From Nemertoderma westbladi (lineage: Eukaryota; Xenacoelomorpha; Nemertodermatida; Nemertodermatidae), in assembly GCA_032718475.1 (NCBI GenBank), contig JAUCBJ010000868.1, positions 1-44,486 of the forward strand: a DNA stretch of 44,486 bases, given 5' to 3'. Shown here piece after piece: positions 1 to 10,424 of the stretch; position 1 is the stretch's first letter; each line of letters opens with the position of its first letter. Below the pieces are notes generated by a model. That model was not told the origin of the DNA. It was given only the letters and a program-made list of their open reading frames with translations, and searched no databases. Both the position numbers and the translations under genes were made by a program.

Positions 1-762
1 GGACTCATAGTGGACCCAGTGGTCACAAGTCCCAGATAGACCATTATTCTGTTTCGTAGGAAATACAGGAGCTCTATACAAGACTAATGCATTTACACTT
101 CGACCGTTCTCCAGTGATCACCACCTTATTGTGGCCAAGGTAAGACTTAGTCTGCGTGCTAGCAGAACAACGAAATCTGCCTTGCCGCGGCATGACTGTT
201 CCTCTCTGTTGCAACAGCCAAGTGTGAGATCCAGCTTCACACTACAGCTGAGCAACAGGTATGAGGCTCTTGCCTCTGAGGCGGCAGATCACTGTGAGGG
301 CTATACTGCCTTTACAGAAGCAGTTAAGTTAGCAGCTGCAGAAACAGTTTATGTATACCCTCGAAACAGGAAAAGGGCCCCCCGGACTGACAACAAAATT
401 CAGAAGTGCCGAAATGACCTTCATAAGGCGCTGAAAGAGTCCTGACTCAAACAGACTACAGCGGCAAAGAATGCAGTTAAGGCTGCATCTAGGTCCCTGA
501 ACAGGCAGTAACTCTGTTAATCTACAGGAGCTAATAAACTAACAGGTTGATGCCCTCAATGATGCTGACGACAGCAGGCAATCATCCCAGGCATGGAAAT
601 CGATCAATTTGCTTACTGGGCGGAAAAGCCAACCAACCACCAAAGTTAAGGCTGAATCACCAGCCGATCGCCTCAATGGTTGGAAAGCCCACTTTAAAAA
701 GCTCCTCAATAATGACAGGGTATTGCATGGTAACTTTATAGAAATAAAAGTGTCTGAGTCTG
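1..762 (+). mobile_element. RTE-like LINE, segment 1 of 3 (endonuclease C-terminus and linker)
   Basis: This is the upstream visible part of a non-LTR retrotransposon whose 5' end lies outside the window. A frame near 10-60 reads like the endonuclease motif that ends QIDY (here SQIDH). After a frameshift, SSDHHLIVAKVRLSLR at about 110-166 is the conserved SDH end of an apurinic-type endonuclease. The linker to the reverse transcriptase follows with stops and frameshifts, and ADRLNGWKAHFKKLLN near 665-710 is the usual stretch just before the RT. The frame runs into the GTCTG target site at 758-762 and resumes at 13679 once the BEL insertion is removed. The enzyme would nick the target and reverse-transcribe the element RNA, but this copy is a pseudogene. 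Confidence 0.85.
758..762. repeat. Target site duplication GTCTG, left BEL, 5' copy
   Basis: GTCTG lies immediately before the LTR start TGTAAAAG and is repeated exactly at 13679-13683 after the LTR end GCGCGAACA. A 5-bp duplication is usual for BEL/Pao integration. The duplicated bases are LINE coding sequence. Confidence 0.9.
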
Positions 763-1745
763 TGTAAAAGCTTTTGCGGACATAACAAGTCATTTTTTCC
801 GCAATGTACCACGCAGGTGCTTTAGCGGACATAACAAGTCATATGTTGCCGCAATGCGCCTAATACTCTAAAAAGACTGGAACTCAGATGACGAAATCTG
901 TCAGCTGATTTACTGTAAACGTGGAACCTCTCTTTGTTCTGCTCAGCCAATCAGAGCGATTTTCATTTTATGTTGGACAAGGGCCTATGTAAAACCGCAC
1001 AATGCATTACGGTCTTTGTTTACCTTTTCTGAGCCTCAGAACACCGGCTTAGAATTCTTCTGTGCTTCTGTAGAAGTTTCAGACTTTGGCCTAAACATCT
1101 TATCTGATGGCTTTGATTACAAGAACGTAAAACTATTAACGATTCAACTAACGCATCACACCGCAATTCATGCATTACGCACATAGAACACTGCATAAGT
1201 AACACATACTGACTGTTCACCGCATTATTTGCTTCTGTTATTAATTGGTGTTATGTTAATGTATATTGCTGATATATTTGGAGAATACCGATGAATAATC
1301 ATAAAACCCCACAATCTTCTTGATTACTGAAGGTTAGAGGAACAGGTTTACCGGTAGCAACAGCGACTTACATTATAGTGGTTTTTTGTGTGAATTAAGT
1401 GCTATTTCATAATCCCTACATGGGTCAGTTGCGATCCTCCTTATATATGATCAAATTCAGTGACGGTCGGCAGATCAGTGTGAAGTAGTGTGAAGCCGTG
1501 TGAAGTAGTGTGAAGGTTAATAAAGCATCTCCTAAAGAATGCGCTTTTTACGAAACTTAGTAGCCATCTAGTTGTGATTAGAATAAGTCATAACATAAAG
1601 TTTTTATACTTAAAGCGCCACGTCCTAAAGGAACTGTTAATATTTCCCTGAAAGTAAATATATTGTCAGAGATTATATAGTAACGATCAATCGAATAATA
1701 CAGTAGGTCTACACCGCAATCACTATCAAAGCATCCGAATCCAGT
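763..1745 (+). repeat. 5' LTR of left BEL, 3' end deleted
   Basis: The LTR starts TGTAAAAGCTTTTGCGG and aligns with 12542-13523. After GAATCCAGT at ~1745 it departs from the 3' LTR, so about 155 bp of its 3' end plus the start of the leader, with any primer-binding site, are missing. The break joins directly to a GTACAACAGTA-type leader sequence that in the right copy lies some 200 bp beyond the LTR. A TATA-like TTATATATGA is at 1441-1450 and AATAAA is at 1519-1524. A short 9-10-bp GTGTGAAGT-type repeat (four units) lies near 1479-1515. Confidence 0.85.
1441..1524 (+). promoter_or_regulatory. LTR core promoter and polyadenylation signals (TATA-like, AATAAA)
   Basis: TTATATATGA (1441-1450) and AATAAA (1519-1524) lie in the order expected for U3-R of an LTR. 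The 3' LTR repeats both, at 13221-13230 and 13299-13304. In the right BEL the aligned place reads CTTTTATATG, so the TATA-like box is conserved between subfamilies, but the AATAAA is not. The assignment rests on motif and position only. Confidence 0.45.
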
Positions 1746-3564
1746 ACAACAGTAGGTACAACAGTATTATTCGATTTTGATAATTATATACGGGTAGGTC
1801 TTGATATTTAATCAGGGACTGCAGCCCTGGTTTTTTATTGGGATTTTACTTATTTCTGTCGGTTTTATTTATCTGTAAGTGTAATATTGAGCAGAAGGCG
1901 TGTAAGCCTGCTCAAATTGTATAAATAATTTGTAGGCTGGATTGTTGTCTGGCTGTTGTTAAGTCTGATGCGATTGCAGTGTGTGTAGCGTGTATTTCCG
2001 ATAAAGTACTAGTTAGGAAGGTGGGGGCATCCAGTGTTGTAAGGTAAATCCCCCCCCCACCCCCCAAAAGAATAAGTCGTACTACTCGGTTAGAACGCCT
2101 ACTAACTAACAATTTCGGAGTCTGCATATACTATAGTTTATTTGGGCTTGCCAGTAGTCTGCCAGCATTTGGTCTGTATTTTGTTTGTATGGTCTGCACG
2201 GGTAGCGTAATATTTATTATTCAGAGTCTATGCGAGTATTCGCAACCTACATACCCCCCAAGTTTATTCCTACAGTAATTGTGCTTGTTATACATACCGT
2301 TATAGTTAAATTAACCCCGGTACTACATTAGGGCTGCTTGGCGTAGGTAAAGACTGGTGATTTTATGCTCTGGTCACTCCAGCAGATACCGTGATTCTTT
2401 TAGCTGTACAAGTATATTTAACTGCTGGTTATTTGTTGTATAAGTACTTGTACCTAATTTAGGGTTTAGAGTACAGTACTTTCCGAAAGTAATTAGTGTG
2501 TAGGCAGTATATTTGTGTTGTAAAGTGGTTAATAGGCACGTTAGCTCAGGTTGGCTGCGGTAATTAACTTCTAGGTAAGGACAGTCTGGGTACATAACGT
2601 AGTACTTATAGTTTAAGACTATAAGTCGTCAGACGGTGGTATTTTCTTATCTGGACAACGCAATTTACTTACTACTGCTTTATTGTTTTCAAATACCGTA
2701 GTATCCTGTCAGTTTGTAATAACCAGAAATTCTAACTCCTTGTTAGGCTGGTTTGTAGATTTCTTGTAAAATTACCCTAAAATTTGTACGTATAAATTTT
2801 GGTGTTTATTTAGAGATTGTAATCTCACACAGTAATTGTATGTAATTTGTAGTGATAAGTAACTTAGTAAAGTAGAATTATTCGTTTTAGTGTCTCACAG
2901 GTAGCACTCCACTGAGAGCGTTCAGCTTCTGTGTAGTGACCCCCTTATCTAGAAATAATAACATTTATTTCAAACATTGTCAAACCCCTTGTACGGGTAT
3001 ATATAAATATATTATAAATCAACTCAAACAGATTTATAAAATAGTAGGCCTGTTATACATCAATTAGGTCTTAATATCAGTTGGACTACTGCTTAATAAC
3101 AGTACTGTAATAAAGTAAAGGAAAGTGAACCTAAAATTCAGAAATTCAGTTATTATAAAATAATTGACATTACCGGTATTTACGATAGGCTTATTATATT
3201 TATTTCTATAAATTTAGGCTGAAATTATATACCGGTATTTTGTAACTAATCCTGGTCTATAATAATACTTATATATATACTATAAGTGTATGCTGTATAC
3301 TGGTATTTACGATAGGCTTATTGTGTTTATTTCTATAAATTTAAGCTGAAATTATATAGCGGTATTCTGTGACTAATTCTAGTCTGTAATAATACTTATA
3401 TATATATTATAGGTGTATACCGGTATTTTAATATATTTTATATATATCACGTTACACTGAGTAACAGTATCGGTAATTAATTACTAGGCTTCCAGTGGAT
3501 ACTGAATTACTAGACTTGCTTTAACTGTCGTTATAGTAGTAGGCATTCAACTGTTCAATCAAAC
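1746..3564 (+). other. Long untranslated leader of left BEL
   Basis: About 1.8 kb lies between the LTR and the gag ATG. It is AT-rich, dotted with TACCGGTAT words, and has no long frame. It aligns with the right-copy leader (28207-30339 on the minus strand). A tandem duplication of about 127 bp occupies 3171-3425, each unit beginning TACCGGTATTTACGATAGGC or TACTGGTATTTACGATAGGC. That duplication is absent from the right copy. A leader this long is unusual and may hold packaging or translational elements, but I can show no specific one. Confidence 0.6.
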
Positions 3565-6500
3565 ATGTCTGACACAAAACAAACACTATCAGATAGTCTC
3601 TTAGAAAGTGTTAGAATGAGTATTAGACTTAGACAGTGTCTTAAAAGGATCTGTGACCAAGATCAAAGTATAGAACATCCCAGACCAAAGTCCAAGTCCC
3701 CTCCTACTGTAAGAAAGGTCATCCCTCCAGTAGTAGTATCAGACCCTAGGCTAGTAAAGCACCATAGGTCTATCATAGGCACTAGGGCTCTAGTCAAGCG
3801 GGACCAAGAGGCAGCTGTTAAACAGCAGCAGCACCCGAACCGGGAACTTATTTCTCAGCGGCCCGATAACTCCAGTTGTTCAGACATTGTAGAGTTGAAA
3901 CCCGAGATCGGAGCAAGGATGACAGAAGCGGTTTATCCAGACCCACTTCTAATTCTTCCTGGAGCCGTACTCATGAGAGTATTGATCGCTGTGGAAGAAC
4001 ATCAAATCGATTGGGCGAGAGGTAAGTGATCGACTAAGGACAGTTATGCGGGATACACAATGGAGGAACTGAAGTCTATTGTCGGGACGCAATGGAACTT
4101 CCCCGGACCCGGACTCCCGTTTAACTTATCGGAAGCTGCCTGGGAGGACTTATACAGGATTGGAGTATTAAGAGACACTCGAGATCCAGCTGTGTGGAAG
4201 AGGTCGGCAGCAGGATATGTCCAGGGATTCTTCAGTTCTTTAGAGCGACTAGAAGAACACCTATTCCAACAATGTCAAGGACCTCAAGAGCAGGGAGAGC
4301 TGCTTTATCAAGTGCGAGAACGAATTTTACGGATCAGACTAATCCTTTCAGCCTTTGAGGAAGCCTCGAAGAGAAGCCAAGACACGTCGTTGCAAGTCGC
4401 CGTAAAGACTTGGTTCCAACGTGTGAGTCTTAAAGTCCAAGGAACGACCCAATGGAAAATTCAGCTAACTGAGCGCGCGACCCACGGAGAATCAACAGAT
4501 GCTACCTTTTCTCAGGTGGAAAGCGAAGTTACATCAGAAAAACCTCAGAAGAAGGACGCTATTGATATCTATCTGTCGGACTATCAACGATTTATAGGAG
4601 ACAAAGAGCTAAGGAGACTGCTAGCTGGACTTCGCCCTAATAGTGAGGGAGCCAAATTGGTGTTGGACTCGTTAGATGCAGAAAAGTTAGCCGCTGAGCA
4701 GGCTAAATTTGATGAACGCATCCTCATCCTTAAGCAACAGGAAGAACAAATAAAGAAAAAACTGATAGAAGACAGAAAGGCAGCAACAGTGGCAGCGGCA
4801 GAAGTTGAAAGAAAAGCAGCAGCAGCAGCGGCAGCAGCAGAGGCTGAAAGAAAAGCGGCAATGGCAGCAGCGGCAGCGGCAGAAGCGGCAGCAGCAACGG
4901 CAGAGGCTGAAAGAAAAGCGGCAGCTGCAGCGGCAGAAGCAGAAAGAAAAGCGGCAGAGGCAGTGGTAGAAGCGGAACGGAGGGCATCTGAAGAGACAGC
5001 CCAACTAGAGTTGGAAAATCTTCAAGAGAAGCAAGATTACTTAAATAAACAGAGAACAGCTATACAGATGCAGATGATAAGTTGATCTACTCCCAAGAGA
5101 CAGGGATTTACATCCTCTGATGAAGGCGATACAACAGATCCTGAAGGTAGAGGAAATAAATCTCGTTCCAGCGGACGTAGAAGGGCGCTGCACCGGCAGA
5201 AATTGCCTGATTTGCCTCCAGCCGTGAGAAGGCAACTAGCTAGTGTAGATCTAAGTAATCCTGAGCCTTTAGACCAAATTATTAGAGTAGAAAGACTCCC
5301 TACTATAATAGACGAGCCTGAAATAATTAGGCCTGTTATCGAAGCCACCCCCTCTGTGATAGAGACCCCTGTACTTCCAGAACTTAACTCTAAATTCCCT
5401 TTGCACAGTACTAAACTACCTGTGACCAGTAGAACATCCCCTAAATCCATCCCGGTCCTGGACGCCGAGCAAGACATCAATGATTTGTCGCCCGTCGTCC
5501 CTCGTCTACCCGCTACTATGTTGGTGGCTCCCGTTTCGGCCGTAGAGTGGGTGGATGAGAGACGGCGGGGGATGGATCTCCTGCTCGGACAGATGGAGGA
5601 ACATGGAATACGTTCCTCCCAACAGGTCCGAGATTTGGAAGAGACTGTTCAGCAGTTAAAGGGAACAGTAAGAGAGAGTAGGTTAAAGTTGCAAGAAGTG
5701 CAGCAGAGTATTGCGTTAGAATGTGATAAATTAGTAAATATACAAAGGGGTATACCACCACCCCCTGTAACAATGTGTCAACCTGTTAGGTCTGAAGTAT
5801 TTGATGCGCAAGGTGTGGAGCCTACATGCATCTATACTGCTAGTGAAGTAGAAACTCCTATAGTGAACCCTATTAAGGGTAATTATAAACCTGTTGATAA
5901 CGATATTCCATATAGACCTGATCCTAATCCGAGAAATTTATATACCGATGACTCGATATTAAATAATACGATGGCCCAAGAAAGTTTTACGCGTCAAATG
6001 GCTAGAACCGAAGCCCATCAAGCGGTAAAGGTGGGAGAGATTGTCAAGTTCAATGGAGATGAGATGAAATGGTTACCTTTTAATGAATATTATAAAGATA
6101 ACATAGAGAGTTCCGTACTATCCCAAGGAGATAAACTTAGATTCCTCATCGAGTGCTTGGAAGGACCTCCCAAGTTAATGGCGTTAAAGTTTATTGGACA
6201 TCCAGATGGATTAAGACAAGTTTGGGATACACTAAACATCAGGTATGGTAATAGGACTAACATAGCTAGGTATTTGTATGCGAAATTAATGGCCCCCCGA
6301 AAGTTCCTTAGCAGCGGGATTATAGAGTTTTCCGACGAGATTCAGGAGATCTGTAGACAGTTAGACTGGTTGGGTAAGTCTCATGAATACCAGAATTCTA
6401 TGGTTGTAGGAGCATCAACTTTACCAAAGAGGTTCTCTAAAAGGTTCTCTATTTGATGGACCAACAACATAGAGACCCTAACATGGATGATCTCATTCAT

Positions 6501-8687
6501 TCTTAAATGGAGAGGTAAGATTACAGCTCCTCAAGCAGTCCCGAGAGAAGACACCGGAAAATAAGGTGAGTGAAAAACCCGTTTCTAGGAGAAAGGTAAC
6601 ACCAGTGTGTTATACAGACGACGGCGAAAGCCAAACCTTCCCATGAGGAGAACAGCGGGAAAGACACCGAAAGATCTTATTATGTCAACAAACCGAGGAA
6701 AGACGTAAGTAAATCTAAGTCTCGAACCAGTGACAGGAGAGAACAGGTAACAACTCCTCCTACGTCTCCTAAGATAATTCATAGAAGAAAGCCCGAGGAA
6801 AGAACAAGTGTGCACCACACAGCACAGGTTAAAGTAAATAACATCAAGCCCAAATGTGTATTGTGCGACGGGCCACATCACTTGAGTGGGTGTGATGAAT
6901 TCTTGAAGAAATCCCTGAAGGATAGACGTGATGTCATGTGGGATAAGCGGTTGTGTTATAATTGCCTCAGACGAGGACACCAGAGACGGACCTGTTACTC
7001 AGACGCGAGGTGTGCTAAGTGCGGCGCGAAACATCATTATCTTGCTGCACACAGAATTTGAAAGAACCCGCTCGAGTCAGGTAAGTGAGCCTGAACTACA
7101 TGTCCAATTCAGTGATGTGAACGACACTGACCACAGCTCTGAGATGGAAGGATTTTACACGGACGAATTCTCCGACGAAAACGAATCCTGTTATATGATA
7201 AACACCGCAGTGTATCGAGTGCTTACGTATGAGACTGAAACCGATAACGAAACGCAACTGACCATTCCAGACCGACCACCATCTTGGAAAGCGCCAACTT
7301 CCAATGTCGGAATCCGGGAATTCCCAGTGGTGCAGCTGAGAGTCCACGGGATAGGTAAAAGTTTTATAGTAAACGCCCTCCTTGACTCCGGCAGCACAGA
7401 GACATTCATCGACAAAGAACTAGCCGAAGACATCTTTGCAGGACAACCCAAGTTCCAAACTAAGTTGAACCTTTCAGGAATTATGTAGGTTTGGAAATCC
7501 ACAGTAGCTACAGACTACTATGTAGGCGCGTTGTCCACCCCCCAGGATGAACTAGGAGAACATAGCATAAGGTCAGTAAAAATGGTGGCGATAAAGAACT
7601 TTGCTACCAGCCAAGTAGAACCTTACAACTGGGATGAAGACCATTTTACCCAGCAGCATGATATCCCTAGATTCAACACCGACTACCCAGGGGTACAGAT
7701 ATTGATCGGCCAAAATGCGCATAAGGCGCTAGAGACATTAGAAAAACGGCCTGCTCGACCGCAACCATTACAAACATATGCGGGAAGAACGAGAGTAGGT
7801 TGGTACTTCACTGGACCTTCCCGTAGAACACTCATGGAAAGACTACCTAACGAAAAAATACATCAGGTGAGTGAATGGGAAGAAGAAATCAGTGAGGGAG
7901 AGACCAGAACTGAGGGAACACCATACTCCTCAGATAACGACGATATTAACCAGCCATACGATGAGGAAAATACAATTGATCTCCTCGCCGAAAGCCGGAC
8001 TTGGTGTTTCCATCATCACTATTCCAGGACGAAGAAGAAACCTGGAATTGTATTCGAAACACAACAACTCAAAGTTGAACTCAAGGTCAACTTAAAGTTG
8101 CCTTGGTCACCTCTAAGGCCTTGATAAACAACAAACTACGAGTTCCTCGGGCGGAGTTAAAGGGGGCTCTATACGCTACAGCCATCGGCCGGAATGTAAC
8201 AGAACAGATCGACTATCCACTGGAGAAAACTGTCTATTGGACTGATGCTTTACTCGTTTTGGAGTATATAACCAATGAAGTCTGTCAGTTCAGCGTCTTC
8301 GTTACCAACAGAGTAGCCATTATACTTAGTCGCTCTAATGTAGATCAATGGAGACATTGCCCTGGTACGATTAATCCAGCCGACATCGCCTCAAGAGGAG
8401 CAACCCCGCAAGAACTGATAGATACTCCAGACTGGTTAGGTGGACTGGTTAGTTAGGAGACTCATATATCCGATGATGGTTTAGTGCGATCAGTAGAACT
8501 CGTCGTCATGCGACGTAACTTTAAGAAACCTGGAATTGTATTCGAAACACAACAACTCAATCGCCCAGTTGGTCGTTTATGTTTACTGGAAAGAGACAGA
8601 GAACTATCCGGAAACTATGGAAGGCAAGATATTCTTTCCACGACCACCTCCCTAATCCAACAAACATGTAGGGACTCCCCAACGTAA
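3565..8687 (+). pseudogene. Broken gag-pol of left BEL (RT and most of integrase deleted)
   Basis: This aligns with the intact polyprotein at 20155-28206, starting from the same MSDTKQ. Stops interrupt frame 1 at 4027-4029, 5083-5085 (CGA to TGA) and near 7486. Frameshifts occur around 6420-6800 and 7040-7060. Recognisable parts are the Gag N-region, an Ala/Glu/Lys coiled coil much longer than in the intact copy (4780-4990), the DUF1759 core (~6040-6260), CCHC-type fingers (~6850-7040), the DSG protease (~7384-7392), the RNase H/A17 part (~8100-8455) and the C-terminal DUF5641 tail (~8480-8687). Two large deletions remove the reverse transcriptase (between ~7990 and ~8100) and the integrase core (at ~8450). 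The first junction contains filler copied from other pol segments. Confidence 0.9.
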
Positions 8688-10424
8688 CAGCGTCTGGAGT
8701 GGGTGTGTGACTACATTGTTTTATATATTTTTATTATTTTTTATATTTATGTATGTATTATTACGTAATTTTATTATTATAATCGTTTTCTTTAATTTTA
8801 TTTAGTAGAATATTATTTTAGCGATTATTTAGTAGATTAGTGCAATATATATATTCGTGTTTATTATTTAATTACTTAACATTACATATTTAGTGCAACG
8901 GCGAGAAATAATTATTTTTCTCTTTCCTTACTGTCCGTATCATATTATAAATACGTGACTACAGTAAGATGAAATGTCCATACTTATTAAAGTACAATAA
9001 AGCTCCTACTATACTCAAGTATTATTGGTAAGTAGAGTATTAGGAATGCAAAGTTCAGATCCTCGTGTCTCGGCTAAACCAAGCTCTGGGTAGACCTTGG
9101 AAACGACTTGCCTCTTCTCACTGACGACATTGCTTCTTGCAATATTGCTCTCATACCATATATTAAATAATACATATAGTAGCGTGATATCCCTTTAACA
9201 GTAGCGTAAAACGCAAAATAAATCTGTTAAACCCTTTGACCATCTGTAATTCTAGTCGATTAAGATATTGCGTTACCCACCGATATACTTGAAAGACAAA
9301 ATTCTAGAATCAGTGGTTAACGTCTCCAGACAAGTTCTGGAATAAATCGGTGCCCATCTTAAATATTAACTATTTAATATTTACCAAAATCTATTAAAAT
9401 AAATGCTATAATAGAGTAAATACAGACAAATAAACTCTAAGGAGTTTGTAAATCAAGAAAATCTTGAAATCCAAAATCTGTTAAAATTCAGATCCTTTAA
9501 AATTCTAGTCGATTAAGATATCGTAGCACTTACCGATACCCTTAAAAAGACAAATTTCCTAGAATTAAGGATCCTAGTCCCCAGACATGTTCTGGAATAA
9601 AATTGTGTCTATTTTAATATTAAATAATAAAATTTACAGGAATAAATTTAAATTCATATCCTCTCATGAATTTGATAAATTGTCATTTTATACAATTTAT
9701 AACATTCCCAAAATTCCATTAATTAATAGATCATGGGAGCGGAGATTCACCCTATAAAGTATATTAGTGTGCGAGAATCTCCAATATCTAGTCAATAGCT
9801 GATAAAATTCATAAAATCATGTATAAAGGGGAATATTGACAATTAAAGAATTACTATTAAATAGCATCCCAGATCTGTATGCATGAGAATTACTCTAATT
9901 CTACTGCTAGCTTTCCATAATGTCACCATAGCAACCACCATGCTAGAATTAGAAGCGAGTTAAAAGAACAATAGAAAGCTTGCCCCATTGAATAGCATAC
10001 GGAATAAATAGCACACTGTTAGTATCCAGGGATACATAATAATAACGTGGCATTCTGGAAGGCACTTGACTAATGGACAAATGGCCCGAATGTGTACAAT
10101 TTGTGACAGTTGTGTGGAATTTGTGCGTTTATAGGTGACTGTTACTACTAAAGTGTGTTTACAGTAGCGAGTCGCAGTTGTGAAAGTTACCCTGCCTCTG
10201 TAGCAAGAACCTGAAGTAATTCTGAGCCCTTGGGATGGACAGTGGAGTAACTCGCGCTGGTTATTGTTGTCGTTGTGTAGATAATACATTGGCGAGAGAC
10301 ACAGCGGCGACAGTACATCAGCACTGAGGAGCTTGCGCTGTCCGGGGGCATTGAGGGGGAGGCAGCGACAACCGCTAGCCTAAATTATGATTAATTATAA
10401 TATTGATAAACTCATATAGCAGCT
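8688..10424 (+). other. Non-coding module between pol and accessory frame, left BEL
   Basis: About 1.7 kb, AT-rich, with no supported gene. It contains two diverged copies of a ~100-bp unit (about 9249-9350 and 9499-9605). Each begins ATTCTAGTCGATTAAGATAT and ends with a small hairpin of the type CCAGACAAGTTCTGG. Both units also occur in the right BEL (about 19320-19430 and 19500-19610, minus sense), so the duplication predates the two insertions. The region would contain any splice or promoter signals for the downstream accessory frame, but I cannot assign them. Confidence 0.6.
9249..9605 (+). repeat. Duplicated ~100-bp hairpin unit, 250-bp spacing (left BEL)
   Basis: Two units share ATTCTAGTCGATTAAGATAT, a CCGATA...CTT...AAAGACAAA block and a terminal hairpin with arms CCAGA/TCTGG (CCAGACA...TGTTCTGG in the second). 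They are retained in both BEL copies although the surrounding spacer has drifted. That suggests a selected RNA or DNA structure, which is inference. Confidence 0.6.

Noticed and set aside
4687-5004. Minus-strand Cys/Phe/Leu-rich frames opposite the Ala-rich Gag tract
   Set aside because: They are complements of GCA/GCG repeat codons in the gag coiled coil. No conservation signal is independent of Gag.
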